From Candidatus Desulfopertinax cowenii (GTDB lineage: Bacteria; Bacillota; Desulfotomaculia; Desulfotomaculales; Desulforudaceae): 64,000 nucleotides of DNA. This document shows, piece after piece, positions 37,460 to 46,791 of the stretch. The notes beneath the pieces are model-generated. The model did no database searches. It was not told where the DNA came from and was given only the letters and a program-made list of their open reading frames with translations. Location of the stretch: assembly GCA_001899445.1 (NCBI GenBank), contig MPOA01000002.1:248001-312000 (forward strand), written 5' to 3'. Made by a program: the position numbers and the translations under genes. The stretch's first letter is position 1. Each line of letters opens with the position of its first letter.

Positions 37460-38103
37460 TGTTCACCGGAATCGTGGAGGAACTGGGGACGCTGCGGCGG
37501 AGCGAACGCGGTCCGGTATCGGCCCGGCTACACATCGAGGCGCGTACGGTCCTGGGCGGCGTCCGCCTGGGAGACAGTATCGCTGTCAACGGGGTCTGCC
37601 TAACGGTGGCCGAGTTCGAGACGGGCCGGTTTGTGGCCGACGTGATGGCTGAAACCCTCCGGCGCACCAACCTGGGGGAACTCCGTCCCGGCGATCGGGT
37701 CAATCTGGAGCGGGCCATGCGGTTGGGGGACCGGCTTGGTGGGCACCTGGTCAGCGGGCACGTGGATGGAGTGGGCACCATCGTGGGGCGCGAACCGCAC
37801 GGCATTGCCCTGGTGTTCCGGATCCGGACTCCCGGGCAGGTACTGCGCTACGTGATCGAAAAGGGCTCGGTGGCAGTGGACGGGATTAGCCTGACCGTGA
37901 TCGACCTGGACGCCGAATCCTTCCGCGTTTCCATTATCCCACACACGGCGGAAATGACCACCCTGGGGTTCAAACAGGTGGGGGAGAAGGTTAATCTGGA
38001 AGCCGACCTGATCGCCAAATACGTGGAAAAGATGCTTGGCGCGCATCGGGATTCCAAGGGCAAGTTAGATACCGGTTTTCTCGCGCGCCATGGCTTTCTA
38101 TAA
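37459..38103 (+). CDS. ribE: Riboflavin synthase alpha chain
   Basis: A 214-residue protein of two similar barrel domains: MFTGIVEELG...LGDSIAVNGVCLTV and HVDGVGTIVGREP...KGSVAVDGISLTV. It dismutates two 6,7-dimethyl-8-ribityllumazine molecules into riboflavin. The C-terminal helix EADLIAKYVEKML is the trimerisation element. The start ATG overlaps the ribD stop. Confidence 0.96.
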   Translation: MFTGIVEELGTLRRSERGPVSARLHIEARTVLGGVRLGDSIAVNGVCLTVAEFETGRFVADVMAETLRRTNLGELRPGDRVNLERAMRLGDRLGGHLVSGHVDGVGTIVGREPHGIALVFRIRTPGQVLRYVIEKGSVAVDGISLTVIDLDAESFRVSIIPHTAEMTTLGFKQVGEKVNLEADLIAKYVEKMLGAHRDSKGKLDTGFLARHGFL

Positions 38104-38138
38104 GAATATAAAACGGCGTAAATGACGGGGGCGGGAAC

Positions 38139-39344
38139 ATGCTCGGGTTTAATACGATCGAGGAAGCAATCGAGGACTTCCGGCAGGGGAAGATCTTGGT
38201 GGTGGTGGACGATCACGACCGGGAAAACGAGGGCGACCTGATTATGGCGGCTGAAAAGGTGACCCCCGAGGCCATCAACTTTATGGCCAAGTACGGGCGG
38301 GGTCTCATCTGCGTGCCGATCACCGCCCAGCGGGCTGAAGAACTCGGCCTGGATCCCATGGTGACGAATAACACTGATCCCCATTCCACAGCCTTTACGG
38401 TGTCGGTGGACGCGGTGGAAACCACCACCGGAATCTCGGCGCCCGAACGCGCCTACACCGTGAAGAAAATCATTGACCCGGGAACTACACCCCAAGATCT
38501 GCGGCGGCCGGGGCACATCTTTCCGCTGCGGGCCAGGGAGGGCGGGGTGCTCCGCCGGGCCGGACACACCGAGGCCGCCGTGGATCTGGCCAAACTGGCT
38601 GGCCTTTATCCGGCCGGAGTGATCTGCGAGGTCATGAAGGAGGACGGCGCCATGGCCCGGGTGCCGGAGCTGATGGAGTTCGTGCGGGAGCACGGCCTGA
38701 AGATCATCACCATCGCCGACCTGATTCGCTACCGGCGCCGTACCGAAAAGCTGGTACGCCTGGTGGGCACGGCCAAATTGCCCACCCGCTACGGCGAATT
38801 CATGATCTACGCTTACGAAAGCCTGTTGGACGGCAAAGGACACCTGGCCCTGGTGAAGGGGGACCTGGGCAAAGTTGAGGCGCCCCTGGTCCGGGTGCAC
38901 TCCGAGTGTCTCACCGGGGACGTTTTCGGCTCCCTCCGGTGCGACTGCGGCAACCAGATCGCCCAGGCCCTGCGACAGATCGAAAGCGAGGGGGTGGGGG
39001 TGCTGCTATACATGCGGCAGGAGGGTCGGGGGATCGGCATCCTGAATAAGATCCGGGCCTACGAACTGCAGGACAAGGGCAAGGACACCGTGGAAGCCAA
39101 CGAAGCCCTGGGTTTCCCGCCCGACCTGCGGGACTACGGCATCGGTGCCCAGATTCTCTCGGACCTGGGCCTGAACAAGCTGCGAATTATGACCAACAAT
39201 CCCCGGAAGATTGCGGGTCTGGAAGGTCACGGCCTGAAGGTGGTGGAGCGCGTACCGGTGGAGATTCCGCCCGGGCCGGAAAACGGGTTTTACCTGTCTA
39301 CCAAGAAGAAGAAACTGGGACACCTCCTAACCCTGACCGATTAA
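38139..39344 (+). CDS. ribBA: Bifunctional DHBP synthase / GTP cyclohydrolase II
   Basis: A 401-residue fusion. The N-terminal DHBP synthase has [18 protein letters not shown] and [22 protein letters not shown]. The C-terminal GTP cyclohydrolase II starts near residue 205 with the zinc ligands in [15 protein letters not shown], then [14 protein letters not shown] and [10 protein letters not shown]. Both make precursors for riboflavin. It is third in the rib operon with a GGGGGCGGGAA site before the ATG. Confidence 0.97.
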   Translation: MLGFNTIEEAIEDFRQGKILVVVDDHDRENEGDLIMAAEKVTPEAINFMAKYGRGLICVPITAQRAEELGLDPMVTNNTDPHSTAFTVSVDAVETTTGISAPERAYTVKKIIDPGTTPQDLRRPGHIFPLRAREGGVLRRAGHTEAAVDLAKLAGLYPAGVICEVMKEDGAMARVPELMEFVREHGLKIITIADLIRYRRRTEKLVRLVGTAKLPTRYGEFMIYAYESLLDGKGHLALVKGDLGKVEAPLVRVHSECLTGDVFGSLRCDCGNQIAQALRQIESEGVGVLLYMRQEGRGIGILNKIRAYELQDKGKDTVEANEALGFPPDLRDYGIGAQILSDLGLNKLRIMTNNPRKIAGLEGHGLKVVERVPVEIPPGPENGFYLSTKKKKLGHLLTLTD

Positions 39345-39362
39345 AACAAGGAGCGTGGTACA

Positions 39363-39833
39363 GTGCCGAGAGTATACGAAGGACACCTCGTTGGCGAGGG
39401 CCTGCGGTTCGGGATCGTGGTGGGACGTTTTAACGAGTTCATTACGCAAAAGCTCCTGTCCGGGGCCCTGGACGCGCTGGTGCGTCACGGCGTCGCCGAG
39501 GACGACGTTGAAGTGGCCTGGGTGCCCGGCGCTTTCGAGATTCCGGTGGTCGCCCGGAGAATGGTGACCAAGAACCGGTACGATGCGGTAATCTGCCTGG
39601 GCACCGTGATCCGGGGGGGTACACCCCACTTCGAGTACGTGGCCTCCGAGGTGGCCAAGGGTGTGGCCAAGGTGAGCCTGGAAACCGGAGTGCCGGTGAT
39701 CTTTGGGGTGATCACCGCCGACACCATTGAACAGGCCATTGAACGCGCAGGAACTAAGATCGGGAACAAGGGCTGGCAGGCCGCGGTCAACGGCATCGAA
39801 ATGGCGAATTTGTTGCGCGGCCTTGAATCCTAG
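39363..39833 (+). CDS. ribH: 6,7-dimethyl-8-ribityllumazine synthase
   Basis: A 156-residue lumazine synthase. Typical motifs are [47 protein letters not shown] and the final [16 protein letters not shown]. The start is GTG 39363. It is the last gene of the rib operon and is followed by a hairpin with a T run. Confidence 0.97.
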   Translation: MPRVYEGHLVGEGLRFGIVVGRFNEFITQKLLSGALDALVRHGVAEDDVEVAWVPGAFEIPVVARRMVTKNRYDAVICLGTVIRGGTPHFEYVASEVAKGVAKVSLETGVPVIFGVITADTIEQAIERAGTKIGNKGWQAAVNGIEMANLLRGLES

Positions 39834-39835
39834 CG

Positions 39836-39904
39836 ATCGGTATCAGTCGTCGGTGGTCGGTCATCGTAAATAGCGGAAGTGCCAGCGGTGCCGATACCGG
39901 TTTT
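39836..39904 (+). terminator. Terminator-like structure after ribH
   Basis: ATCGGTATC (39836-39844) pairs with GATACCGGT (39893-39901) with one wobble, enclosing a 48-base loop rich in TCGGTGGTCGG repeats, and is followed by TTTT. The long loop makes this a weaker call than a classical terminator. Confidence 0.4.
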
Positions 39905-39979
39905 GAGTGGTCGATGGTCAGTGGCCGGAAGTAAAGGTGAAGTATTTCAGGTTGAGTGTGGATTCGAGGAGGAGCCAGA

Positions 39980-41017
39980 TTGGCGGAACGGAAACTGACC
40001 AGCGTCTGGGACCTGCGGGACTACCGCGTGGACGAAAACCGCCTCTTCTCTGCGACCCACGCGGAGATTCTCAACGGCTGGACGACAGATGTTTATTTTG
40101 CCAAGTCCTTGGACGTATTACGCCATCTCCGGTTGGAAAAACAAACCGTGGCGGCCGAGGTATTCGCGAACCGGGCCGGGATTCTGTGCGGTATAGAAGA
40201 GATTTTGCGTCTGCTGGCCGGTAGGCCTTTGGAGGTCTGGGGGCTGGCGGAAGGCGACCGGTTCGGGGAAAAGGAAGTGGTCCTGCAAGTCCGGGGCCCG
40301 TACGCGGAGTTCGGAATCTACGAGACCGCCTTGCTTGGTATCCTGGCCAGTTCCAGCGGCTGGGCCACCGCGGCAGCGGAGTGCAAGGAGGCGGCAGGCG
40401 CAAGGCCGGTAATCTCCTTCGGTGCACGTCACGTGCACCCGGCGGTAGCGCCCGTGATGGAACGGGCGGCCATCGTTGGTGGGGCGGACGGGGCCAGTTG
40501 CGTTCTCGGAGCCAAACTGGCCGGTCGGGAACCCGTGGGGACGCTGCCGCACGCCTGTTTTCTGCTGGTGGGGGACACGGTGGAGGTGGCCCGGGCCTAT
40601 CCGGAGGCCATGCCGCCAGACACGCCGGTGATCATCCTGGTGGACACTTTCAAGGACGAGGTGGAGGAGGCGCTGCGCGTCGCCCGGGCGGTGGAGGGCC
40701 GCCTGTCCGCCGTTCGGCTGGATACCCCGGCGGAAAGGGGTCAGGTAACGCCTGCCCTGGTGCGGGAGGTTCGGGGGCACCTGGAAATAGCCGGTTTTTC
40801 GGATGTCCGGATCGTGGTCTCCGGGGGGCTGGATCCGGCCAGGATTTCCGAGTTGGCCGCAGCCGGGGCGGACGTGTTCGGAGTTGGCAGCTACATTGCG
40901 GCGGCCGCGCCGATTGACATGACTATGGATATCAAGGAAATCGAGGAACGGCCCGTGGCCAAGCGCGGCCGGATTCCGGGGTTGCGGCCCGCGCCGCGGC
41001 TGAAGCGGCTACTCTGA
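39980..41017 (+). CDS. Nicotinate phosphoribosyltransferase-like protein
   Basis: A 345-residue protein of the NAPRTase/QPRTase fold. Features are YFAKSLDVLRHL, the central ETALLGILASSSGWATAAAE block, SFGARHVHPAVAPVMERAA, GTLPHACFLL, VDTFKDEVEEAL and SGGLDPARISELAAAGADVFGVGSY (the phosphate-binding end, here described in parts). The short length fits the archaeal/clostridial type of NAPRTase used in NAD salvage. The start is TTG 39980 with a GAGGAGG site. It is followed by a clear terminator. Confidence 0.85.
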   Translation: MAERKLTSVWDLRDYRVDENRLFSATHAEILNGWTTDVYFAKSLDVLRHLRLEKQTVAAEVFANRAGILCGIEEILRLLAGRPLEVWGLAEGDRFGEKEVVLQVRGPYAEFGIYETALLGILASSSGWATAAAECKEAAGARPVISFGARHVHPAVAPVMERAAIVGGADGASCVLGAKLAGREPVGTLPHACFLLVGDTVEVARAYPEAMPPDTPVIILVDTFKDEVEEALRVARAVEGRLSAVRLDTPAERGQVTPALVREVRGHLEIAGFSDVRIVVSGGLDPARISELAAAGADVFGVGSYIAAAAPIDMTMDIKEIEERPVAKRGRIPGLRPAPRLKRLL

Positions 41018-41054
41018 CGCGCTTTAAAGGCGCCGCTCCAATTAATTTACACTT

Positions 41055-41079
41055 ACCGCCCCGATACGAGGCGGTTTTT
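41055..41079 (+). terminator. Intrinsic terminator after the NAPRTase-like gene
   Basis: ACCGCC (41055-41060) and GGCGGT (41070-41075) flank a nine-base loop, followed by TTTTT. Confidence 0.85.
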
Positions 41080-41246
41080 CCGTTTACTACCGCTTCTTTG
41101 CTTGCCGTGGGTTACGGGGCATGGGTCGGGGGGGCTCAAGCAGTTTCCGTAGTTCACCCGGGCGTACTTGTCCATGGTAACTGACCAGGCCAGGGTCTGT
41201 TGGAGAAGATCCGGGAATTTTCCGTGCCGGCCGTCTTCTCGCGGAC

Positions 41247-41276
41247 TTGACCGACTTGACCCAGGGTTGCTATATA
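41247..41276 (+). promoter_or_regulatory. Probable promoter for purEK
   Basis: TTGACC (41247-41252), 18 bases, then TATATA (41271-41276). A second TTGACC at 41256 and further TA-rich boxes overlap it, so the exact promoter is uncertain. No purine riboswitch was recognised in the leader. Confidence 0.45.
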
Positions 41277-41329
41277 TTATGGTATATTTACTTTATCAAG
41301 GAATTTTTTTAAGGAGGCAACAGGAGGCT

Positions 41330-41827
41330 ATGGAGCTCACAACTGATTCAGCGCCGCAAGTCGGTGTGATTATGGGTAGCCGCAGCGATTGGGAAACCAT
41401 GCGGCATGCCTCCGAGGTCTTGTCCAAACTTGGGGTGGCTCACGAGTGCCGCATAGTGTCAGCGCACCGCACCCCCGATTTCCTGTTCGAATACGCAAGC
41501 ACGGCCGAAGCCCGAGGCTTGCAGGTGATCATCGCGGGGGCCGGAGGAGCTGCTCATTTACCGGGCATGGCGGCCAGCAAGACCACCCTCCCCGTTCTGG
41601 GGGTGCCGATCCAATCTCGGGCCTTGCACGGGCTTGACTCGCTCCTTTCCATCGCCCAGATGCCGAAGGGCGTTCCGGTGGGAACCTTGGCTATTGGAGA
41701 GGCTGGCGCAGTGAATGCGGCCTTACTGGCCGTTTCTATCCTTGCGCTATCTAACCCTGCCTTGCGGGAGAAGCTCGAGTCCTATCGGCGACAAGAGACA
41801 GCCCGCGTTTTGGAGGAACAATTGTGA
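41330..41827 (+). CDS. purE: N5-carboxyaminoimidazole ribonucleotide mutase PurE
   Basis: A 165-residue class I PurE. The active-site elements are [26 protein letters not shown] and [17 protein letters not shown]. It rearranges N5-CAIR to CAIR in purine synthesis. ATG 41330 follows AAGGAGG and CAGGAGG. The next gene is purK, with overlapping stop and start. Confidence 0.96.
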   Translation: MELTTDSAPQVGVIMGSRSDWETMRHASEVLSKLGVAHECRIVSAHRTPDFLFEYASTAEARGLQVIIAGAGGAAHLPGMAASKTTLPVLGVPIQSRALHGLDSLLSIAQMPKGVPVGTLAIGEAGAVNAALLAVSILALSNPALREKLESYRRQETARVLEEQL

Positions 41828-42996
41828 GGATAGTTCTCCCGGGGGGCAGCATTGGGGTACTGGGTGGCGGCCAATTGGGGCGGATGCTGGCCCTCGAGGC
41901 TAGGCGAATGGGATATAGGGTAGGCGTACTAGACCCCGTGGCGAGTTGTCCGGCGGCGCAGGTGGCGGACTTTCACCTGCAGGCTCCCCTCCACGACCGC
42001 GAGGCTGCTTTGAAGCTGAGTGCCCAGGTGGACGTGGTCACCCTGGAGACCGAACTCGTACCTTTTGCGGTTCTCGCTCAGCTAGAGGCGACGACGCCGG
42101 TCCGGCCGAGCGCAAGCGTGCTGCGTACCATCCAGGACCGTCTGCTGCAGAAGGAGTTTCTCCAGGCGGCCGGTTTTCCCCAGGCACCTTTCGCGTCGAT
42201 TCACGATCCCCGCCGGGTTCAAGAGGCTGCCCAGGCGGTTGACTTTCCGGCGATTCTCAAGAGTCGGCGCGGCGGTTATGATGGAAAGGGCCAGGTGCTC
42301 GTGGCGGATTCCGGTGCCCTGGAGAGTGCCTGGCAAGCCATCGGTGGCCAGCCAGCGGTGCTGGAGACACTCATTTCTTTCAAGATGGAGATCGCGGTCA
42401 TTCTGGCCCGTGGGGTGCAGGGGGAGATACGGGTCTACCCGCTGGCTGAGAACGTGCATAAACGACGCATTCTCCACACCACCAGGGTGCCAGCCCGGGT
42501 GTCCGAGCGGACGCGCCAGGAGGCCGAACGCCTGGCCTGCGGCATTGCCGAAATCCTTGGCCACGTCGGCGTCATGGCGGTGGAAATGTTCGTTTTGGAT
42601 GACGATACCGTGCTGGTCAATGAGATCGCTCCCCGGACGCATAACAGCGGCCACTATACTTTTGGCGCTTGCGTGACTTCTCAGTTCGAGCAACACCTGC
42701 GGGCAATTTGCGGCCTTCCGTTAGGTGATCCGTCGCTGCTATCACCCGCGGTGATGGTGAACCTGCTTGGAGACCTTTGGCTTGAGGGCACCCCGCGGTG
42801 GGAATCGGTGTTGTCACGAAGAAACGCCCGCCTGCACCTCTACGGCAAAGCGGAAGCCCGGGTTGGTCGCAAGATGGGGCACGTCCTCATAGTCAACGCT
42901 GACGCCGACCGCGCCCTGCGGGAGGCGGAGGAGATTGTGGCGGCGCTTCGCGTCGAGGCAGATTCAACCTGTACGCAAGATTTGCCGCCAGGTTGA
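41824..42996 (+). CDS. purK: N5-carboxyaminoimidazole ribonucleotide synthase PurK
   Basis: A 390-residue ATP-grasp enzyme that carboxylates AIR with bicarbonate. It has [19 protein letters not shown] at the N-terminus, the ATP-grasp lysine region [17 protein letters not shown], and [17 protein letters not shown]. The start GTG 41824 overlaps the purE stop. Because PurK consumes bicarbonate, it fits an organism with dedicated bicarbonate uptake, but purEK is common. Confidence 0.95.
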   Translation: MRIVLPGGSIGVLGGGQLGRMLALEARRMGYRVGVLDPVASCPAAQVADFHLQAPLHDREAALKLSAQVDVVTLETELVPFAVLAQLEATTPVRPSASVLRTIQDRLLQKEFLQAAGFPQAPFASIHDPRRVQEAAQAVDFPAILKSRRGGYDGKGQVLVADSGALESAWQAIGGQPAVLETLISFKMEIAVILARGVQGEIRVYPLAENVHKRRILHTTRVPARVSERTRQEAERLACGIAEILGHVGVMAVEMFVLDDDTVLVNEIAPRTHNSGHYTFGACVTSQFEQHLRAICGLPLGDPSLLSPAVMVNLLGDLWLEGTPRWESVLSRRNARLHLYGKAEARVGRKMGHVLIVNADADRALREAEEIVAALRVEADSTCTQDLPPG

Positions 42997-43016
42997 CGGG
43001 CCGGGCAATGGCTTGA

Positions 43017-44075
43017 ATGAAAAGCGAGAGGAAAGTGAGACAAGACGCGATGGAGAGAGGGGCTCCGTGGCGTGATTTCAGGCCGCTGCTCAGAAACGAC
43101 TCTCTGGTTTCTGTTTCCCCACCTGCGCTTGCGGAGCGGCCCTGGAAAGGTTCGGCCGGACCTGGCCGCTTCAAGTTTCGCCGCCAGAAGGCCGGCCGGG
43201 TCCTGCGGAAGCCGAGCCACTATGCGCGCCACTATGAGGGGTGCACCGCTGTACTGTGCACCAAACACGGAAAGGAGGCGGCAATTGCGCCTCCCTTGAG
43301 GGCGATGCTGGGACTTGCCGTCTACGTGCCGGCAGGAATGGATACCGATATCTTGGGTACTTTTACCGGTGAAATTGAACGGGTGGGTACCCCGTTGGAG
43401 GTTGCGATCCGGAAAGCACGCATGGGGATGGAGGCTACCGGCTTATCCTTTGGCCTGGCCAGTGAGGGGAGCTTTGGTCCCGATCCCCGCGCCCCGTTTA
43501 TCCCCGTACACCACGAACTCTTGGTCTTCGTGGACGATCAACGCCAGTTGCAGGTAGTGGAGCAGGTAGTGACCAGTCGCACAAACTATGGTCACTCTAC
43601 CGCCGCTTCGCTCGAAGACCTCGCCGACTTCCTTGACCGGGCCGGATTTCCGTCCCATGCCCTGGTGGTGCGGCCAAACACCGGACCGGAAACTCAGCCG
43701 CTGTACAAAGGTCTCAGGGCTGTTGGCGCTTTGCAGGAAGCGTTGCGGGAGTGCGCTTCTGTTTCGGCTGACGGTCTGGCCCGGGTGGAGACGGACATGC
43801 GCGCCCACATGAATCCATCGCGGCTGGCGGTCCTGCGCCGGCTCGCTTTTCGTCTTGGGCATCGACTGCGTACTCCGTGTCCGTCCTGCCAAAGCCCGGG
43901 CTGGGGAGTAGTCGGCGTGATCAAGGGTCTTCCCTGCGCGGAGTGCGGGTACCCCACCGAACTCGTCCGCGAACTGGTGGAGGGCTGTCCCTGCTGTACA
44001 TTCCGCCGGAACCGGCCGCGCGCTGATGGCCGAAGGACGGCTTCGGCGGGAGACTGCCCCTACTGCAATCCGTAA
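43017..44075 (+). CDS. DUF6671-like protein with C-terminal cysteine pairs
   Basis: A 352-residue frame. From about residue 76 it matches the pattern I associate with DUF6671: AVLCTKHGKEAAIAPPL, VPAGMDTDILGTFTGEI, RKARMGMEATGLSFGLASEG, PHELLVFVDD-like HHELLVFVDD. Near the end several cysteine pairs follow (CPSC, CAEC, CPCC, CPYC), which suggests zinc ribbons. The first 75 residues are basic and not part of the family; the true start may be the in-frame ATG at 43050 or a non-standard codon nearer residue 76. It follows purK by 20 bases. Function unknown. Confidence 0.72.
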   Translation: MKSERKVRQDAMERGAPWRDFRPLLRNDSLVSVSPPALAERPWKGSAGPGRFKFRRQKAGRVLRKPSHYARHYEGCTAVLCTKHGKEAAIAPPLRAMLGLAVYVPAGMDTDILGTFTGEIERVGTPLEVAIRKARMGMEATGLSFGLASEGSFGPDPRAPFIPVHHELLVFVDDQRQLQVVEQVVTSRTNYGHSTAASLEDLADFLDRAGFPSHALVVRPNTGPETQPLYKGLRAVGALQEALRECASVSADGLARVETDMRAHMNPSRLAVLRRLAFRLGHRLRTPCPSCQSPGWGVVGVIKGLPCAECGYPTELVRELVEGCPCCTFRRNRPRADGRRTASAGDCPYCNP

Positions 44076-44402
44076 CGTTTCCGCCGCCAAGATTTTTCAT
44101 TGAGCGAGCCGGATCCTTTTGGTCAGATAAGCTTGAGTGATTGCACTACCCTCCCTGGCGGAAGGAGTGTGAAAATCCTTGGGTTGACAGGCGATGATGC
44201 TTGCGTGTATGCTGTTACTGGTGCTAACTGTATGTAACAGAGGGCGACAAGGAAGTAGATACAGAAAATCGATTGGTGAATGTTATAGCAATCTTCGTTA
44301 TTTCATGGCCTACGGCGTTTGAGAAAGCCTAGGCAAGGAAACAGGCCTTAGGAGCGGGCGAAAGGCGGAGAAAAATTGCATAGTTATGGAGGTTAAGGGA
44401 CA
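44076..44402 (+). other. 327-base intergenic region with one promoter
   Basis: I see no gene. It contains TTGACA (44184-44189), an 18-base spacer and TATGCT (44208-44213), a good vegetative promoter about 190 bases ahead of the zinc-ribbon gene. The leader between holds several G-rich and A-rich stretches without a structure I can name. Confidence 0.55.
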
Positions 44403-44654
44403 ATGAAATGCCCCATTTGTGATGTTAACCTGACTATGACCGAGCGGAGGGGGGTAGAAATTGATTATTGCCCCCAATGTCGTGGTGTCTGGCTGGACAG
44501 GGGGGAACTCGATAAAATTATTGAGCGTTCATTACCTCAAGGACAGTTAGAGGGACACCGCTTGCAACGCCCGGGAGGATACGGTGATTATTATAAAGAT
44601 CATAAAAAACGCAAGCGCAAATCATTCCTAGAAGAATTATTCGACTTTGATTAA
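44403..44654 (+). CDS. TFIIB-type zinc-ribbon protein
   Basis: An 83-residue protein whose first half is a zf-TFIIB domain: MKCPICDVNLTMTERRGVEI and YCPQCRGVWLDRGELDKII. Two CxxC pairs should bind one zinc. The tail is basic then acidic (DHKKRKRKSFLEELFDFD). Proteins of this family are common but functionally obscure. A GGAGG site precedes the ATG. Its own promoter is at 44184-44213. Confidence 0.9.
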   Translation: MKCPICDVNLTMTERRGVEIDYCPQCRGVWLDRGELDKIIERSLPQGQLEGHRLQRPGGYGDYYKDHKKRKRKSFLEELFDFD

Positions 44655-44759
44655 GGGTTAAAAACAGGAGTTACGTTCAGCTTTGCACGGCTTTTTTGTG
44701 GATGATGGCACAGCTCGGCTCCGGGAGGGGTGTTTTCGAACCAAGTTCTCCAGGCCGAG

Positions 44760-44985
44760 GTTGCCAAGGGGAAAGCGGGTCGGGTCCTACGAGACATTCC
44801 CTAGAGTATCGCGGACAGCGAAACGGGTAGTAAGCTTGCGCAAGCTTACTACCCGAGTGGACACCCTAGAATTGGCTCAAGACCCCGGGTCCGGGACGGC
44901 TGGTTCATTACCACACTCTTCGAGCGGTACCAGCGCAGCAGCGAAAAGGGCCTAGTAGTCCTGGCTCTGATGGGTCAATGGCGCG
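44760..44985 (+). pseudogene. Frameshifted IS256/Mutator-family transposase remnant
   Basis: One frame reads TRVDTLELAQDPG and the next frame continues VRDGWFITTLFERYQRSSEK and GLVVLALM. These correspond, in order, to the IS256 family block TRVGTLELRVPR...DGxFxTxLFERYQRSEKALVLALMEM. A one-base shift separates the halves, and both N-terminal and catalytic parts are missing. Confidence 0.65.
44824..44855. repeat. Perfect 32-bp palindrome
   Basis: CGGGTAGTAAGCTTGC at 44824-44839 is followed without spacer by its exact reverse complement at 44840-44855. It falls inside the transposase remnant, where about 27 bases appear to be extra compared with the family reading RTxKTRVDTLEL. Confidence 0.95.
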
Positions 44986-45713
44986 TCCACCTGCAAAGCG
45001 GCGCATCAGCAAGTTCCGTACCAGTCGATCCGAGCTATTTGCAGATCTTTCTTTGTTATTTTTACTCGAGTCCGCGCCCGGTTACCACAATGGCCAGGGT
45101 GCGGTTTGATCTAATGCTGGAGATATTCCCCGATCGGATGAGGATTAGCAAGGTAATCTACCAGGAAGAAGCTTTTCCAGGAAAATTCGGACTTGACCCT
45201 AACAGGTTACGGGTTTAGGCTATGGAACATTAGGTTCGTAAGTACCTTATGCGGGCGCTGGCAGGCTGGATCTAACCAGTAAAGCACCATGTGCACCCGG
45301 ATGCGGTTCCCCAGGCGGTGGTGCACCCGGCAAAGATCCAGAGAGTTCTTTTAGGGTGCAGAAGGCGCTTCCCAGCTGGAGAAGGTGCCAGCAAGTCCTA
45401 CGGTCGCGTCGTTCGGGGGGAGGGTGTCGTCCGAGGTGCGCGGCATGCATCTCTTGTCCAGTCCTCTTTGGCCTTAATCTATCTTATTCTGGTCGCTTCG
45501 GGGCTGGTCCTTATTCTCCGACCGGAGGTAGGGGCCTTACGTGAAATGGGCGATGAGATTGCAGGCTGCCTTGGTACGGGGCCCCCGTTGAGCTCACCGA
45601 TCGCCCACGAGTGATGGCCACCCGCTCTTTGGCGTCACCACAGGTTCTCTTCGGAGACGCATCCGAATTAAATAATTAGAGTCGATTGCGACGAATGGAG
45701 CGTGAGCCGTGGC

Positions 45714-46721
45714 ATGGCAGATATGTTCGAGATAGCCGTGGTCAACTTGTCGTCACCCATCGTGTTGTTTTTCGGTCTGGGTCTGCTTATCGCCCTGGCA
45801 AGGGCGAAAGTGGAGTTTCCCAGCGCCGTCAGCGATTTTATCACCATCTACCTGTTGATTGCGATCGGCTTCAAAGGCGGCGTGGCGATTGCCGAGGCCG
45901 GCCTGAATGCCGGTGTGATTTTAACCGTCGTCGGTGCCATTTTCATAGGGGCCGTTATTCCGATCTATTCCTTTTACATCCTCTGGCGAATCGGTAAAAT
46001 GAAGATCGACGATGCGGCAGCCATCGCCGGTCATTACGGCTCAATCAGCGTGGTGACCTTCTTGGCGGCCACGGCGTTCCTGGCCAGCATAGCCGTAAGT
46101 TACGAAGGTTTTGTGTACGGTTTGCCCGCCATCATGGAAGTGCCGGGCATCATCGCGGTCCTGATTTTGGTTTCGTGGGTCAAGGAGAAGAGCCGGAACG
46201 ATGCGGCTGGGGCGGCGGGTGTCTCCCTGGGCCAGGCAACCAAACGGGTGATGCTGAGCAAGAGCATTGTCCTGTTGCTCGGCGGGCTGGCGGTGGGTTA
46301 TATTGCCGGGCCGCGGGGAATGGCCAGCGTGGAGTTCTTTTACCAGGGCCTTTTCTTGGGCGTGTTAAGCCTCTTCATGTTGGAGATGGGCACTATCGCG
46401 GGCGGCAAACTAGCCGATCTGCGGAAAGCGGGGCGGTTCCTCATGTTCTTCGGCATCATGATGCCCCCCGTGAATGCCTTGTTGGGCATCGCGGTCGGGG
46501 TTTTGAGCGGCCTGAGCGTGGGAGGGACAACCTTGCTGGGAGTATTGGCTGCCAGCAGCTCCTACATCGTTGCCCCGGCGGCGATGCGGCTAGCCCTGCC
46601 AAAGGCGAGTCCGGCCCTGTACCTGGGCGCGTCGCTGGGGGTTACGCTGCCGTTTAACCTTTTGGTGGGAATTCCCATCTACTACTACTTGGCCGAATAC
46701 TTCGTGAAGATAGTCAGATGA
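45714..46721 (+). CDS. sbtA: SbtA-type sodium-dependent bicarbonate transporter
   Basis: A 335-residue protein with about ten hydrophobic helices in two inverted halves, matching the SbtA family of Na+-dependent bicarbonate transporters. Typical sequences are NLSSPIVLFFGLGLLIALAR, IYLLIAIGFKGGVAI, AGHYGSISVVTF, EVPGIIAVLI, and in the second half LFMLEMGTIAGGKLADL and ASSSYIVAPAAMRLALPKA. ATG 45714 is preferred to GTG 45702. The next gene encodes a SbtB-type PII-like protein, the known partner that gates SbtA, which supports the call. The operon continues into CO2-handling oxidoreductases. Confidence 0.92.
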   Translation: MADMFEIAVVNLSSPIVLFFGLGLLIALARAKVEFPSAVSDFITIYLLIAIGFKGGVAIAEAGLNAGVILTVVGAIFIGAVIPIYSFYILWRIGKMKIDDAAAIAGHYGSISVVTFLAATAFLASIAVSYEGFVYGLPAIMEVPGIIAVLILVSWVKEKSRNDAAGAAGVSLGQATKRVMLSKSIVLLLGGLAVGYIAGPRGMASVEFFYQGLFLGVLSLFMLEMGTIAGGKLADLRKAGRFLMFFGIMMPPVNALLGIAVGVLSGLSVGGTTLLGVLAASSSYIVAPAAMRLALPKASPALYLGASLGVTLPFNLLVGIPIYYYLAEYFVKIVR

Positions 46722-46729
46722 TTGTTGAG

Positions 46730-46760
46730 GCCGTGCCGGACCCACCGGGTCCGGCACGGC
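46730..46760 (+). promoter_or_regulatory. Perfect 14-bp stem-loop between sbtA and sbtB
   Basis: GCCGTGCCGGACCC (46730-46743) and GGGTCCGGCACGGC (46747-46760) form a perfect stem with a three-base loop, directly after the sbtA stop. No T run follows, so it is more likely an mRNA-stabilising or processing element that sets unequal expression of sbtA and the downstream genes. Confidence 0.75.
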
Positions 46761-46791
46761 AGACGGGGCTCGTTGTAGAGGGGGTGACTAG

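Larger units (their letters stand above)
44655..45713. other. Gene-poor kilobase with mobile-element debris
   Basis: No intact gene is supported. The first 330 bases hold an IS256-type transposase remnant and a perfect 32-bp palindrome, listed separately. From 45000 to 45700 the short open frames (for example 44970-45218 and 45291-45614) have no recognisable motif or good ribosome-binding site. The frame around 45450-45560 reads a hydrophobic LALIYLILVASGLVLIL, possibly a broken membrane gene. Confidence 0.6.

Noticed and set aside
41080-41329. Purine riboswitch ahead of purE
   Set aside because: No purine aptamer core was visible; only TA-rich promoter elements.
44970-45218. 82-codon open frame after the IS256 remnant
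   Set aside because: Starts within transposase debris, has no ribosome-binding site or known motif.
45291-45614. 107-codon open frame with a hydrophobic segment
   Set aside because: No ribosome-binding site or family pattern; could be part of a broken membrane gene but unsupported.
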